A program made the translations under genes and the position numbers. From IMG/VR virus record IMGVR_UViG_3300010883_028422, positions 62,001 through 126,000 of that record: a stretch of 64,000 bases of DNA. One strand, given 5' to 3'. The first letter of the stretch is position 1, and each line of letters begins with the position of its first letter. The stretch is from a virus. Positions 35,692 through 43,560 of the stretch are shown here, in pieces. The notes below the pieces were generated by a model. It was not told the origin of the DNA, did not search any database, and saw only the letters and a list, made by a program, of their open reading frames with translations.

Positions 35692-38179
35692 AAAATTTGA
35701 TATATCTTCTGTAAAAAATAAAAGAATTTTAATAAAAACTTTTATGTTTGAATCAGGACTTTGGTATTTGGCAAAATCACTTGGCGATATATTGTCTAAA
35801 AATAATTATGTACATTATATTCCAAAGGCTAGATATACAGATTCAGGAAGAAGGTTTTCGAGGTCATATCCTGAGCCAAACAATAAGGATGAGTTTGTAG
35901 ATATAAACTTTGATGAATTTTCTGCAGAAAACAGCGTTGAGGGGCAGATATCCAAATGTATAGACAAATATAATATTGACTTGGTTATATCATTCGAAAC
36001 TCTAATGGAGTGTGGCCAGTGGGTTGTCAACTGCAAGATAAAGCATGACGTAGAAATATATGACGTTCCAATGCCAGAGTGGACAACAAAAAGGTTCGTA
36101 GAGTCCGATGCATATAAATCTTTTGATAAAATAATATGCCTGACGGACTCGTGCAGTGATATCTTTAAAGATTATAATAACGTGGTTAGATCTAATTGGC
36201 TTTATATGAAAAAGAAGGAGGTGGAGAAGTCAGATGATGTTGTTAGGTTTTATCACCCAGCATCATTGAATCTAAAATTTTCTACCAAAAATACATCTAA
36301 TGTTATAGACGCCTTCCTGTCATTTTTAAATACAAGTGATTTACAGACACCTGTTGAGCTAATATTGACTGGAGGCATTTCGGATGAACATTCGGACAGA
36401 TGCAATGAGCATGATAATATATTAATAATTAATAATTATATTGATAGACAAGGAGTTTTTGATATATTGGAAAAAACAAATTGCCTTATCTCCCCCTCAA
36501 AAAGAGAGGGGCTTGGACTATCTTTTTTTGAGGCAAAAGCATTTGGATGTAGTATTATAACAACAAATTATCCGCCGATGAGTGATTATGGCGACTATCT
36601 GTGTAAGGTCTCCAGCTTGGTTTCTGATGAAAAAATTATACCACTGGCAGTCGTTAAGTCTGAAGACATCTTGAATCAATTAGAAAAATATTATGAGGAA
36701 TTTATAATGGCAAAAAATAGCAAAACTACTGCAAAAGAAGTAGAGGTTAAACCGAAAAGGAAGACGAAAAAGGCTGTCGAAAAAGAAAATCAGGATTTGC
36801 TTTCTGCGTTTTCAGCGAAAACTTCTTCTGATGACACGCTTGACGCAAGTGAAGATAACACCTCTGCTGAAAGTGTAGACATGGATAATGCCGTATTAGA
36901 AAAGTTAAAAAGCAAAATGGGCAAAAATACAACCGTTAGGAGTGATGCTATGCCGAACCTTATTGATGAAAGAGCTGTAGCCATAAATATGGCTGTTATC
37001 GGAGTTGGTCAGGCCGGCTCGAGGCTTGCAGAGGAATTTTATTTAAATGGATATGATGTTGGAGTAATTAATACATCTGCGCAAGATTTAGAGTTTATAA
37101 ATGTAACGCCAACGCAAAAGCTTCTTATCGAGGGAAGCCTAGGCGGAACCGGTAAGGATTTGGATCTCGGAAGGGATCTTTTTAGTGAAAGTGAGGAGTT
37201 GATCTATAACTTTGTATCTGAAGTTTCGGACGGAAACGACATGGTTTATCTTGCCGTATCTGGCGGCGGTGGAACCGGGTCGTCTTCTGTTGATTTGTTA
37301 GTTCCAATGCTATTTAACCTTGGGCTTCCAGTTGGTGTTATATATGTATTGCCAAAGGCAACTGAGGATGCAAAGTCTAAAAAGAATTCAATTGAAACGT
37401 TATCTAGATTGGCACGAATGACATCTGATAGCTTGGTTTCAAACCTTATAGTTGTAGACAATGCTAGAATTGAGCAAATTTATGCAAATTTGAGTCAATC
37501 TCAATTTTGGAAGTCTGCAAATAAGGCGATTATAGAGCCGCTTCATTTGTTTAATACGCTTACAGCATCAGCATCGGATCACACATCTATGGACCCGAGT
37601 GATTTTGGAAAAATAATATCATGTGGTGATTGCTCAATATACGGCGTTATGGAGGTTGATAATTATATGGAGGAGACCGCGCTTGCAGAGGCCGTTATAG
37701 ACAGCCTTGGAACAAGCATGCTCGCGGAAGGCTTTGATGTTGCTCAAACACGAGTTGGTGGCGTAATCATCACCGGGCCAAGAGAGGCCCTTGATAGGCT
37801 TCCGGCTATAAATATAAATTATTGTTTCCATATGATATCTGAGCAAACCAATGGGGCGTCTATATTCCAGGGCATATACAGCTCTGGAAGCACGTCTGAT
37901 GGGGCTAATGATGCAGTTAAGATATACTCCTGGTTTGCCGGGCTGGGGCTGCCCAAGGACAGGGTTGACAGCTTAAAGAGAGAGAGCGCGATGCAATCAG
38001 AAATTGCTGCAGAAAAAGAGAAAAATCGGGCGTCAGCTATGGTTCTAGATCTCGGTGAGGATAAGGTTAACTCCGTTACGGAAGAGGTTAGCAGAAAGAT
38101 TAAAAAGAAGAAGTCTGGGTTTAACAAGCTCCAGAGAACCTCCAGAAAGTCTATTATAGATAAAAGAAGAAGGCGATAA
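35684..38179 (+). CDS. Glycosyltransferase-tubulin/FtsZ-like GTPase fusion
   Basis: 831 residues in one frame. Residues 1-341 are a GT-B-like transferase (ILIKTFMFESGLWYLAKSL; RFYHPASLNLKFS; SPSKREGLGLSFFEAKAFGCSIITTN). Residues 342-432 are a charged linker starting MAKNSKTTAKEVEVKPKRK. From 433 comes a tubulin-superfamily GTPase: GVGQAGSRL at 440, NTSAQDLEF, the GTP signature GGGGTGS at 527-533, and a T7-type loop DPSDF at 637-641 with both acidic residues needed for polymer-coupled hydrolysis. The last 28 residues are strongly basic, as in TubZ-type tails. Phage tubulins (PhuZ, TubZ) centre or segregate phage DNA. Fusion to a glycosyltransferase is unusual, and the junction carries its own ribosome binding site. 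Confidence 0.82.
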   Translation: MVKKFDISSVKNKRILIKTFMFESGLWYLAKSLGDILSKNNYVHYIPKARYTDSGRRFSRSYPEPNNKDEFVDINFDEFSAENSVEGQISKCIDKYNIDLVISFETLMECGQWVVNCKIKHDVEIYDVPMPEWTTKRFVESDAYKSFDKIICLTDSCSDIFKDYNNVVRSNWLYMKKKEVEKSDDVVRFYHPASLNLKFSTKNTSNVIDAFLSFLNTSDLQTPVELILTGGISDEHSDRCNEHDNILIINNYIDRQGVFDILEKTNCLISPSKREGLGLSFFEAKAFGCSIITTNYPPMSDYGDYLCKVSSLVSDEKIIPLAVVKSEDILNQLEKYYEEFIMAKNSKTTAKEVEVKPKRKTKKAVEKENQDLLSAFSAKTSSDDTLDASEDNTSAESVDMDNAVLEKLKSKMGKNTTVRSDAMPNLIDERAVAINMAVIGVGQAGSRLAEEFYLNGYDVGVINTSAQDLEFINVTPTQKLLIEGSLGGTGKDLDLGRDLFSESEELIYNFVSEVSDGNDMVYLAVSGGGGTGSSSVDLLVPMLFNLGLPVGVIYVLPKATEDAKSKKNSIETLSRLARMTSDSLVSNLIVVDNARIEQIYANLSQSQFWKSANKAIIEPLHLFNTLTASASDHTSMDPSDFGKIISCGDCSIYGVMEVDNYMEETALAEAVIDSLGTSMLAEGFDVAQTRVGGVIITGPREALDRLPAININYCFHMISEQTNGASIFQGIYSSGSTSDGANDAVKIYSWFAGLGLPKDRVDSLKRESAMQSEIAAEKEKNRASAMVLDLGEDKVNSVTEEVSRKIKKKKSGFNKLQRTSRKSIIDKRRRR
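36707..38179 (+). other. Internal start for stand-alone tubulin-like product (490 aa)
   Basis: GAGGAA at 36695-36700 lies six bases before an in-frame ATG at 36707 (residue 342 of the long ORF), exactly where the glycosyltransferase ends and the charged linker begins. This is as good as the sites of true starts here. The tubulin-like GTPase may therefore be made alone, in addition to or instead of the fusion. Confidence 0.65.
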
Positions 38180-38213
38180 ACATTGCCTCTCTTTGAATGG
38201 ATAAGAGATTTTT

Positions 38214-39683
38214 ATGATAACAATTATATTAGGAAATGTTAATTGTAGAATTGTTGGTAATATAGAAGAACACATTAGACTAGAGCTCGACGGCCAGATG
38301 AGTTATCGTATGGCTGGCTATGAGTTTATGATGTATAAAAGCAATAATTTTGGTGGTTGGGACGGAAGGTTTAGGCTTTTCCAAAAAAATAAAACTTTTC
38401 CAATTGGGCTTCTATCTTTAGCAAAATCTATTTTAGATAAGAATTCTATTGATTATGTAGTGCAAGACAATAGAGATAGTGTTTTGTATGGCAGCCCGTT
38501 AGATATGCAGTCAGATGATTTTATCCCAAGGGATTATCAGCTAGATATTTTAGAGAAAGCACTTGAATTTGGCAGCGGAATAGTCAGGTCTGCTACGGGG
38601 TCTGGCAAGACTGCTGTGATAGCAATGTTGTGTGCGAAGTATAATGTATCAACAATTGTTTATGTTATTGGCATAGAACTACTTTATCAAATGAAAGATA
38701 CAATAGAGGAGCTATACGGAATAGAGTGCGGCCTTGTTGGCGGTGGGCATTGTGACCCATCAAAGAAGGTAACTATAATGACAGTTTGGAGCGCAATGTC
38801 AGCGTTCGATAAGAAGTGCAAGGTTATAGATAACGATTCAACTCAAGATTCTGCTAGAAAGAACAAAAAATTAAATAAAAGGTTAATTGTTGAAAAGGTT
38901 AGGGGCGCAGAGCTGATTGTGATTGACGAGTGCCAGTACGCGGCATCAGAAACTGTGCAGTTTTTGCACAAAGAGAGCAGGTCTGCGAGGCATAGATTTT
39001 TGTTTTCTGGAACGCCGTGGCGGGACTCTGGTGATGACATTCTTATTGAGTCAGTTGGTGGGCCAAAATTTTATGATTTAAATGCAACAAAGCTTATAGA
39101 CAGCGGATATTTAGTCCCTCCGGAGATACATTTTATAAACGTTCCGTCGCTAAGAGGCGTTGGTTCCAAATATCATGATGTATATAAAAATTATATTGTT
39201 GAAAATAAAGAACGAAATGATTTGATATGTAATGCTGCGAAAAAATTGGTTAAATCTGGCAAAAAAGTTCTTATTTTGGTAGTAAGGGTTGGTCATGGAA
39301 ATATTCTCGCTGAAGAGCTTGGTGATGAGTTTAGAGTCGAGTTTTTAGACGGTAAAAGGAGCGGGGCTGATCGTATGAGCGCTATAGACTCTATGAAGAG
39401 TGGAGAGCTTGATATACTTGTTGCGTCAAAGATATTTGATCAGGGTGTTGACATACCAGAGTTAGATGCTCTAATTCTGGCTGGCTCTGGGAAGTCTAGC
39501 GGACGAGCGCTTCAGCGGATTGGTAGGGTCATAAGAACTAACCCCGGAAAGAGCAGGGCTATAGTGGTTGAGTTTTTTGATAATTGCAAGTACCTAAGAG
39601 AGCATTCTCTAAAAAGAATAGACATATATAAGAGTGAACCTGGATTTTTAATAAAGCTTCCAGACAATATAAAAATTAAATAA
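38214..39683 (+). CDS. uvsW: UvsW-like superfamily 2 DNA helicase
   Basis: 489 residues. The N-terminal domain (YEFMMYKSNNFGGWDGRFRLF) matches the small DNA-binding domain of T4 UvsW. Helicase motifs follow in order: Q-like FIPRDYQLDIL, Walker A ATGSGKT (127-133), DECQ at 238-241 replacing DEAH, SGTPW, then LVASKIFDQGVDIPELD and QRIGRVIRTNPGK. In T4 this enzyme unwinds R-loops and branched DNA and switches replication to recombination-dependent mode. It stands between the tubulin gene and the replication block. Confidence 0.92.
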   Translation: MITIILGNVNCRIVGNIEEHIRLELDGQMSYRMAGYEFMMYKSNNFGGWDGRFRLFQKNKTFPIGLLSLAKSILDKNSIDYVVQDNRDSVLYGSPLDMQSDDFIPRDYQLDILEKALEFGSGIVRSATGSGKTAVIAMLCAKYNVSTIVYVIGIELLYQMKDTIEELYGIECGLVGGGHCDPSKKVTIMTVWSAMSAFDKKCKVIDNDSTQDSARKNKKLNKRLIVEKVRGAELIVIDECQYAASETVQFLHKESRSARHRFLFSGTPWRDSGDDILIESVGGPKFYDLNATKLIDSGYLVPPEIHFINVPSLRGVGSKYHDVYKNYIVENKERNDLICNAAKKLVKSGKKVLILVVRVGHGNILAEELGDEFRVEFLDGKRSGADRMSAIDSMKSGELDILVASKIFDQGVDIPELDALILAGSGKSSGRALQRIGRVIRTNPGKSRAIVVEFFDNCKYLREHSLKRIDIYKSEPGFLIKLPDNIKIK

Positions 39684-39742
39684 AATTTTATATAAAATAA
39701 TTTTATAAGTTTATAGTTGGCGAATTAATGCAGCAGTACAAT

Positions 39743-39750
39743 ATAGTATA
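39743..39750 (+). promoter_or_regulatory. Candidate phage promoter ATAGTATA
   Basis: In the 91-base gap before the replication operon, 25 bases before the start codon. The same core recurs at 43523, 48138, 52174 and, reversed, at 57184. No TTGACA-like box stands 17 bases upstream. Confidence 0.35.
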
Positions 39751-39774
39751 TTGCTTTGGAGGCGTTTATAACTA

Positions 39775-40371
39775 ATGACTCAAGAAGAATTTTATAAGAA
39801 TATATCTATCTGGATATCTAAGCCAAAATCTGACTGGAATCACATAACTCTTATGGCGTATTTTTGCCATAAGTATGAGGGCAGGAATGGTGTAAGGTTT
39901 AGGCTCGTAAGGTGGAAGAACTCTCCGGGGTTGGGAAAGGAGAGCCGTGATTTCTCAAAACTTATAAAATTATTTTTGCCAGAAGATTATGATGATTTGG
40001 ATGGCGAAGAAAAGAATGCCTTAAGAAAAGATGCTATAGTAAAAGTGTTTAATTATATAAATTGGATGTTTGATTATAAGTTTAGAAGTGGTAATAAATC
40101 TGTAACTGGAACTGGAATATTTATATTGCCATCAATGATAAATGAGTTTGAAAGGATGTATTCTGAGTTTACAAGTAAAAACTTAGTTGCAGATAAAATA
40201 ACTAATTTGATAGCATGGTGTAATAAAAATTGTTCTGGTATTTTTGAATTACATCAGTTAGAAGATATTAATGATTTAAAGATGATTTCTAGCTATTTAG
40301 AAAGAAACAATGGCGAACTACCCATAGAGTCTATGGTTATTGATTATGCTAAAAAAGTGAGTTTAATATGA
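39775..40371 (+). CDS. Unrecognised protein at head of replication operon
   Basis: 198 residues with GGAGG upstream (at a rather long 13-base distance). Mostly helical and charged, with a segment W.NHITLMAYFCHKY..RNGVRFRLVRWK and a helix-rich C-terminus. Aromatic and basic residues in the first half would suit nucleic-acid contact, but no motif is decisive. It precedes the Sm-like protein, the helicase loader and the helicase with overlapping ends, so a replication role (loader partner, or gp59-like) is plausible by position only. Confidence 0.65.
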   Translation: MTQEEFYKNISIWISKPKSDWNHITLMAYFCHKYEGRNGVRFRLVRWKNSPGLGKESRDFSKLIKLFLPEDYDDLDGEEKNALRKDAIVKVFNYINWMFDYKFRSGNKSVTGTGIFILPSMINEFERMYSEFTSKNLVADKITNLIAWCNKNCSGIFELHQLEDINDLKMISSYLERNNGELPIESMVIDYAKKVSLI

Positions 40372-40754
40372 ATAATAAAGAATCCTTAGTTGGACAGACA
40401 GTGGCTCTATATTTAAATGGTGGATGGTCAATATCTGGCGAGGTGATAAGGGCAGATGCAGACAAAATTTTAATTGAAAATAATAGTCTTATTTATATGG
40501 CTTATAGAGACAAGATATCCGCAGTATGCTTAAATTATAAAGATAACTATAAAGATAGTCATAAGCGGCCCAGTGCAGAGTTCGCCAGCAAGCATGGCCC
40601 GGGTGAAGACCCTAAGTATTATGCCGGTGAGGATGGCGGACTGTCATTACCCGCAGGTTTGCTAACAGAAGAGGCACAGGGTGACATTGAAAAAAATGAT
40701 TTTTCAATGTTCTTCTCAAGACCAGAGCTTAAAAGTGATGATTCCAAAAAATAA
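40368..40754 (+). CDS. Small protein with Sm/SH3-like beta segment
   Basis: 128 residues. The first 60 (LVGQTVALYLNGGWSISGEVI then ILIENNSLIYMAYRDKISAVCL) read as a five-strand small barrel similar in layout to Sm/Hfq or SH3-like folds; the rest is polar and probably disordered. The fold call is inference from the strand pattern. It overlaps the previous gene by 4 bases (ATGA) and the loader gene by 17. It may bind RNA/DNA or be a helicase accessory factor. Confidence 0.6.
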   Translation: MNNKESLVGQTVALYLNGGWSISGEVIRADADKILIENNSLIYMAYRDKISAVCLNYKDNYKDSHKRPSAEFASKHGPGEDPKYYAGEDGGLSLPAGLLTEEAQGDIEKNDFSMFFSRPELKSDDSKK

Positions 40755-41421
40755 AATAATTAGATACAAAAAGCTTCTTATTCAAAATTGCGATAGCTGC
40801 AATGGTGAATCATGCGGAAAGTGCACGGCTAGCGTTGCGCGAGCAGATATGTATGCGGAATGCGGTATCCCGCCGACATACTGGCCCCTTGCGTTTAAGG
40901 ATTTTTCTGGTGATAAAAAGTTTAAAGAATTAATATCGAATATTATTAGAGATATTGACTCACTGTATGACTCCGGGGGATCCCTGATCTTTACCGGTGG
41001 GCTTGGGACGGGGAAGACGTATGCTGCATGTTCCATATTAAAAATTTCTTCGATATCGGGCTATTATTCAAAATATACAACTATGGCTACAATAATAAGC
41101 TCAATGTTGTCTGCGAATATGGACAGCCTTCAGTACACAAATACTTTAATTGGATGCGACTTCCTAGTCATAGATGAGTTCGACTCCAGATGGATATTCC
41201 CGTCCGAAAAGGCAGAGCAAATGTTCGGATCATCATTGGAGCATATTCTTAGAATGAGATTTCAAAATGGCACGCCAACAATATTATGCTCAAATACGGC
41301 AGATGTTGACTCAATATTGTGTGGTGACTTCGGAAAGGCATTCAAGTCGCTGAGGAGTAAGCATATGGAAGTTATCTGTGTTGGCGGCAAAGATTACAGA
41401 AGGTCTAATAAAAATGGATGA
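40738..41421 (+). CDS. DnaC-like AAA+ helicase loader with zinc ribbon
   Basis: Start ATG 40738 (MIPKNKIIRYKKLL) is chosen; an upstream GTG frame would extend 19 residues back into the neighbour. 227 residues. A CDSCNGESCGKC cluster near residue 20 can bind zinc, as in DnaI-type loaders. The AAA+ core has Walker A GGLGTGKT (87-94), Walker B FLVIDEFDS, a sensor I region PTILCSNT and FKSLRSK as a likely arginine element. It would load the DnaB-type helicase encoded next door, which its stop overlaps by 8 bases. Confidence 0.85.
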   Translation: MIPKNKIIRYKKLLIQNCDSCNGESCGKCTASVARADMYAECGIPPTYWPLAFKDFSGDKKFKELISNIIRDIDSLYDSGGSLIFTGGLGTGKTYAACSILKISSISGYYSKYTTMATIISSMLSANMDSLQYTNTLIGCDFLVIDEFDSRWIFPSEKAEQMFGSSLEHILRMRFQNGTPTILCSNTADVDSILCGDFGKAFKSLRSKHMEVICVGGKDYRRSNKNG

Positions 41422-42769
41422 GAAGGTATTAAACAGGTTGATGCAAGGATCTGTAGAGGTAAATGATATATACAGAGAAATTGAGTCTAGCATGCTGTAT
41501 AATGCGCTTATGCCGCAATATAAGATTATATTTTCAAATATAAAAGATTATTATTCAAGGCATAAAGTGCCACCGTCTTATGATGTTTTAAAAAATATAT
41601 CTTCAGATAATAATTTATCTTTATTAATTGACAGCATAGAGTGCGAGGATTGTTCTGAAAATGATATAGGGTACTATATAGATTCAATAAAAAGTCGTTA
41701 TAATAAATATTTATTAAATGAAATACCAACTATGCTGTCATCTGATGATTATGTTTTAGATGATGTTAATAGTAGGTTGAAAAATATTGTATCTATAACA
41801 AACCAGCTTGATCGGGGCGGGGTGTTTTCCGAAGGAGAGTTGTCAAGATCCGTTGTTGATAGATTTGACAACTATAGAAACGTTGAGGAGAACCCGGGCG
41901 ATGTAATGGGCATATTATCCGGCTATAATGATCTGGATGAGTGTACGTGGGGCATAAAGAATTCTGAGATGATGGTTATTGCCGGAGGAAGCTCAAGTGG
42001 AAAGAGTCTTTTGATGCTGAATATGGCTGTAAATGCATGGCTTGGTAGTAATGATCCGACATCTGGTTCTGTCACGAGTGATGATGGTAAAAACATAGTA
42101 TTCTTCTCTCTAGAGATGAGCAAGCTTCAGTTAGAGCAGCGTGTTGACGCAAATTTAGCAAACATAAGGCATAGGGCTATAATTAGAGGCAGCCTTAATG
42201 ACGATGAGAAGTCTAGGTGGAAAAAATCACTTGATTTTCAAAGAAAGTATGGAAAATCTTTCTATATAGTTGATATGCCAAGAGGAACAACTATGTCCGA
42301 GATATCAGCAAGATATGAATCAATAACGGGGATGTTCAATCCAGACGCTGTATTTGTTGATTATTTGCAATTAATGTCACCGAATATAAAGCAGACTGGT
42401 AGTGATTGGCAGGACGTTGGTAAGGTTTCTGAAGAGTTGCATGAATTTTGCAGGCGTAACAATATCCCGGTAATTACAGCGGCGCAAAGAAAGGCCCGGC
42501 AGAAACAGAAGGGAACTAAGGAGTTTAAAGACCATATAGACCTTGAAGATATAGGCAGAAGCAAGATGATCGGTGATAACTCCAATATAGTATTATTGAT
42601 CGAATATCGCGAAGATGAGTATCTTCGGGAGGATATGCCGATACATATAGTAAAAAATAGAGATGGTGCAAAGGGGAAGGTTTCTTTGAAGAAAGAATTT
42701 GAGTGCTCAAAGATAGTTAATCTGCCAGATGGTTGGGCCGAGAGTGTTGGCGATGAAAACGAAATTTGA
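41414..42769 (+). CDS. dnaB: Replicative DnaB-type helicase
   Basis: Start ATG 41414 with AGGTC upstream; 451 residues. A short helical N-terminal domain (to ~150) is followed by the RecA-like hexameric helicase core: GILSGYNDLDECTWGIKNSEMMVIAG, Walker A GGSSSGKS (191-198), FFSLEMSK, VFVDYLQLMSP as Walker B, ITAAQRKARQK with the lysine/arginine finger region, then GRSKMIGDNSN and HIVKNRDGAKGKVSL. It unwinds DNA 5' to 3' at the fork. Like many phage helicases it is slightly shorter than bacterial DnaB. Confidence 0.93.
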   Translation: MDEKVLNRLMQGSVEVNDIYREIESSMLYNALMPQYKIIFSNIKDYYSRHKVPPSYDVLKNISSDNNLSLLIDSIECEDCSENDIGYYIDSIKSRYNKYLLNEIPTMLSSDDYVLDDVNSRLKNIVSITNQLDRGGVFSEGELSRSVVDRFDNYRNVEENPGDVMGILSGYNDLDECTWGIKNSEMMVIAGGSSSGKSLLMLNMAVNAWLGSNDPTSGSVTSDDGKNIVFFSLEMSKLQLEQRVDANLANIRHRAIIRGSLNDDEKSRWKKSLDFQRKYGKSFYIVDMPRGTTMSEISARYESITGMFNPDAVFVDYLQLMSPNIKQTGSDWQDVGKVSEELHEFCRRNNIPVITAAQRKARQKQKGTKEFKDHIDLEDIGRSKMIGDNSNIVLLIEYREDEYLREDMPIHIVKNRDGAKGKVSLKKEFECSKIVNLPDGWAESVGDENEI

Positions 42770-43070
42770 TATATCAAAAAACCAACTTGTTGAGTTAGAT
42801 GTATATTTTAATGGAATTATCAAAAGTGCAAAATATTTAACAATATCTATAAAGAGTGGCGAAGGTGGCTACATAAAGCTTTTGCCGCTAAAAGAGTATT
42901 TTAAAAAAAACACAAAATGTGATTTTATAATTCCATGCATAGATATGCCATTCAGCATGATTATTGATTGTAAAAAATTAGATAATTTAAATTTATTATA
43001 TCTTATAGATAGTGGAAATCCACATATATTGGGTGCAATACAGGGAATGCTTGGAGGTAAATATGAATAA
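42753..43070 (+). CDS. Small unrecognised protein (105 aa)
   Basis: Start ATG 42753 (MKTKFDISKNQLVELDVYF) overlaps the helicase end by 17 bases. Beta-alpha pattern with no motif I recognise. Co-transcribed with the replication genes. Confidence 0.6.
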   Translation: MKTKFDISKNQLVELDVYFNGIIKSAKYLTISIKSGEGGYIKLLPLKEYFKKNTKCDFIIPCIDMPFSMIIDCKKLDNLNLLYLIDSGNPHILGAIQGMLGGKYE

Positions 43071-43257
43071 GAAACAAGTTGGGAGAATAAAAAACATAGG
43101 TTATAATTCTGATAGTGGAGAATTAGAGGTAACGATAAAGATTACTGACAGTAAATTTAAAAAAAAATTGTTAAGAGATCTAGACCTTGCTGGTAGTATA
43201 AAGTTTGAAGGTAATAAGCTAATATATTTGGATAATATGAAGGAAGGGGACGTGTAA
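43063..43257 (+). CDS. Small unrecognised protein (64 aa)
   Basis: Start ATG 43063 has a perfect GGAGG upstream, which sets the start. The product (MNKKQVGRIKNIGYNSDSG and LEVTIKITDSKFKKKLLRD) is a short beta-rich, basic protein. It overlaps both neighbours (8 bases and 1 base). Function unknown. Confidence 0.65.
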   Translation: MNKKQVGRIKNIGYNSDSGELEVTIKITDSKFKKKLLRDLDLAGSIKFEGNKLIYLDNMKEGDV

Positions 43258-43529
43258 TGCCTAACTATATTTACAAATGCATTGAATGTAGATTGCAGAA
43301 AAATTTTCTTATGAGTATTTCACAATATAAGTCAACAAATAATGAGATAGTGTGTGACGAATGTGGAGCGAATGGTATGACTAGAGTTTTTGGCGCTAAT
43401 AATGGGATAGTGGAGCTAGGCCCGGATGAAAAATTAAGCCAAATAAGAGAGGATGCGAGAAAGATCGCTAAAAAAATAATTAATGGAGACGGAACTTTAA
43501 TCCGCGATGTTTACGGAGATAAAGTATAA
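43257..43529 (+). CDS. FmdB-type zinc ribbon protein
   Basis: 90 residues. MPNYIYKCIECRL and IVCDECGANGMTRVFGA give two CXXC knuckles about 25 residues apart, the layout of the FmdB/CxxC_CxxC_SSSS putative regulatory family. The tail is a helical, charged segment. Start in TAATG overlap with the previous stop, with AAGGAAGGGG upstream. Possibly a transcription or replication accessory factor; the family has no settled function. Confidence 0.78.
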   Translation: MPNYIYKCIECRLQKNFLMSISQYKSTNNEIVCDECGANGMTRVFGANNGIVELGPDEKLSQIREDARKIAKKIINGDGTLIRDVYGDKV

Positions 43530-43530
43530 T
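43523..43530 (+). promoter_or_regulatory. Candidate phage promoter AGTATAAT before prkA
   Basis: The element overlaps the end of the zinc-ribbon gene and stands 30 bases before the PrkA start, with AAGAAGG between as ribosome binding site. It shares the core with 39743, 48138 and 52174. Confidence 0.35.
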
Positions 43531-43560
43531 GATTATAATTAACTTCAAAGAAGGTTTGAT

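Noticed and set aside
39692-39706. ATAAAAT-A-ATTTTAT palindrome as a terminator or operator
   Set aside because: It is almost pure A/T in an AT-rich gap, the loop of one base cannot form a normal hairpin, and such matches are expected by chance.
40681-40737. Upstream GTG extension of the helicase loader
   Set aside because: The extra 19 residues are read out of frame with the preceding real gene and show no conserved feature; ATG 40738 fits the zinc-cluster opening.
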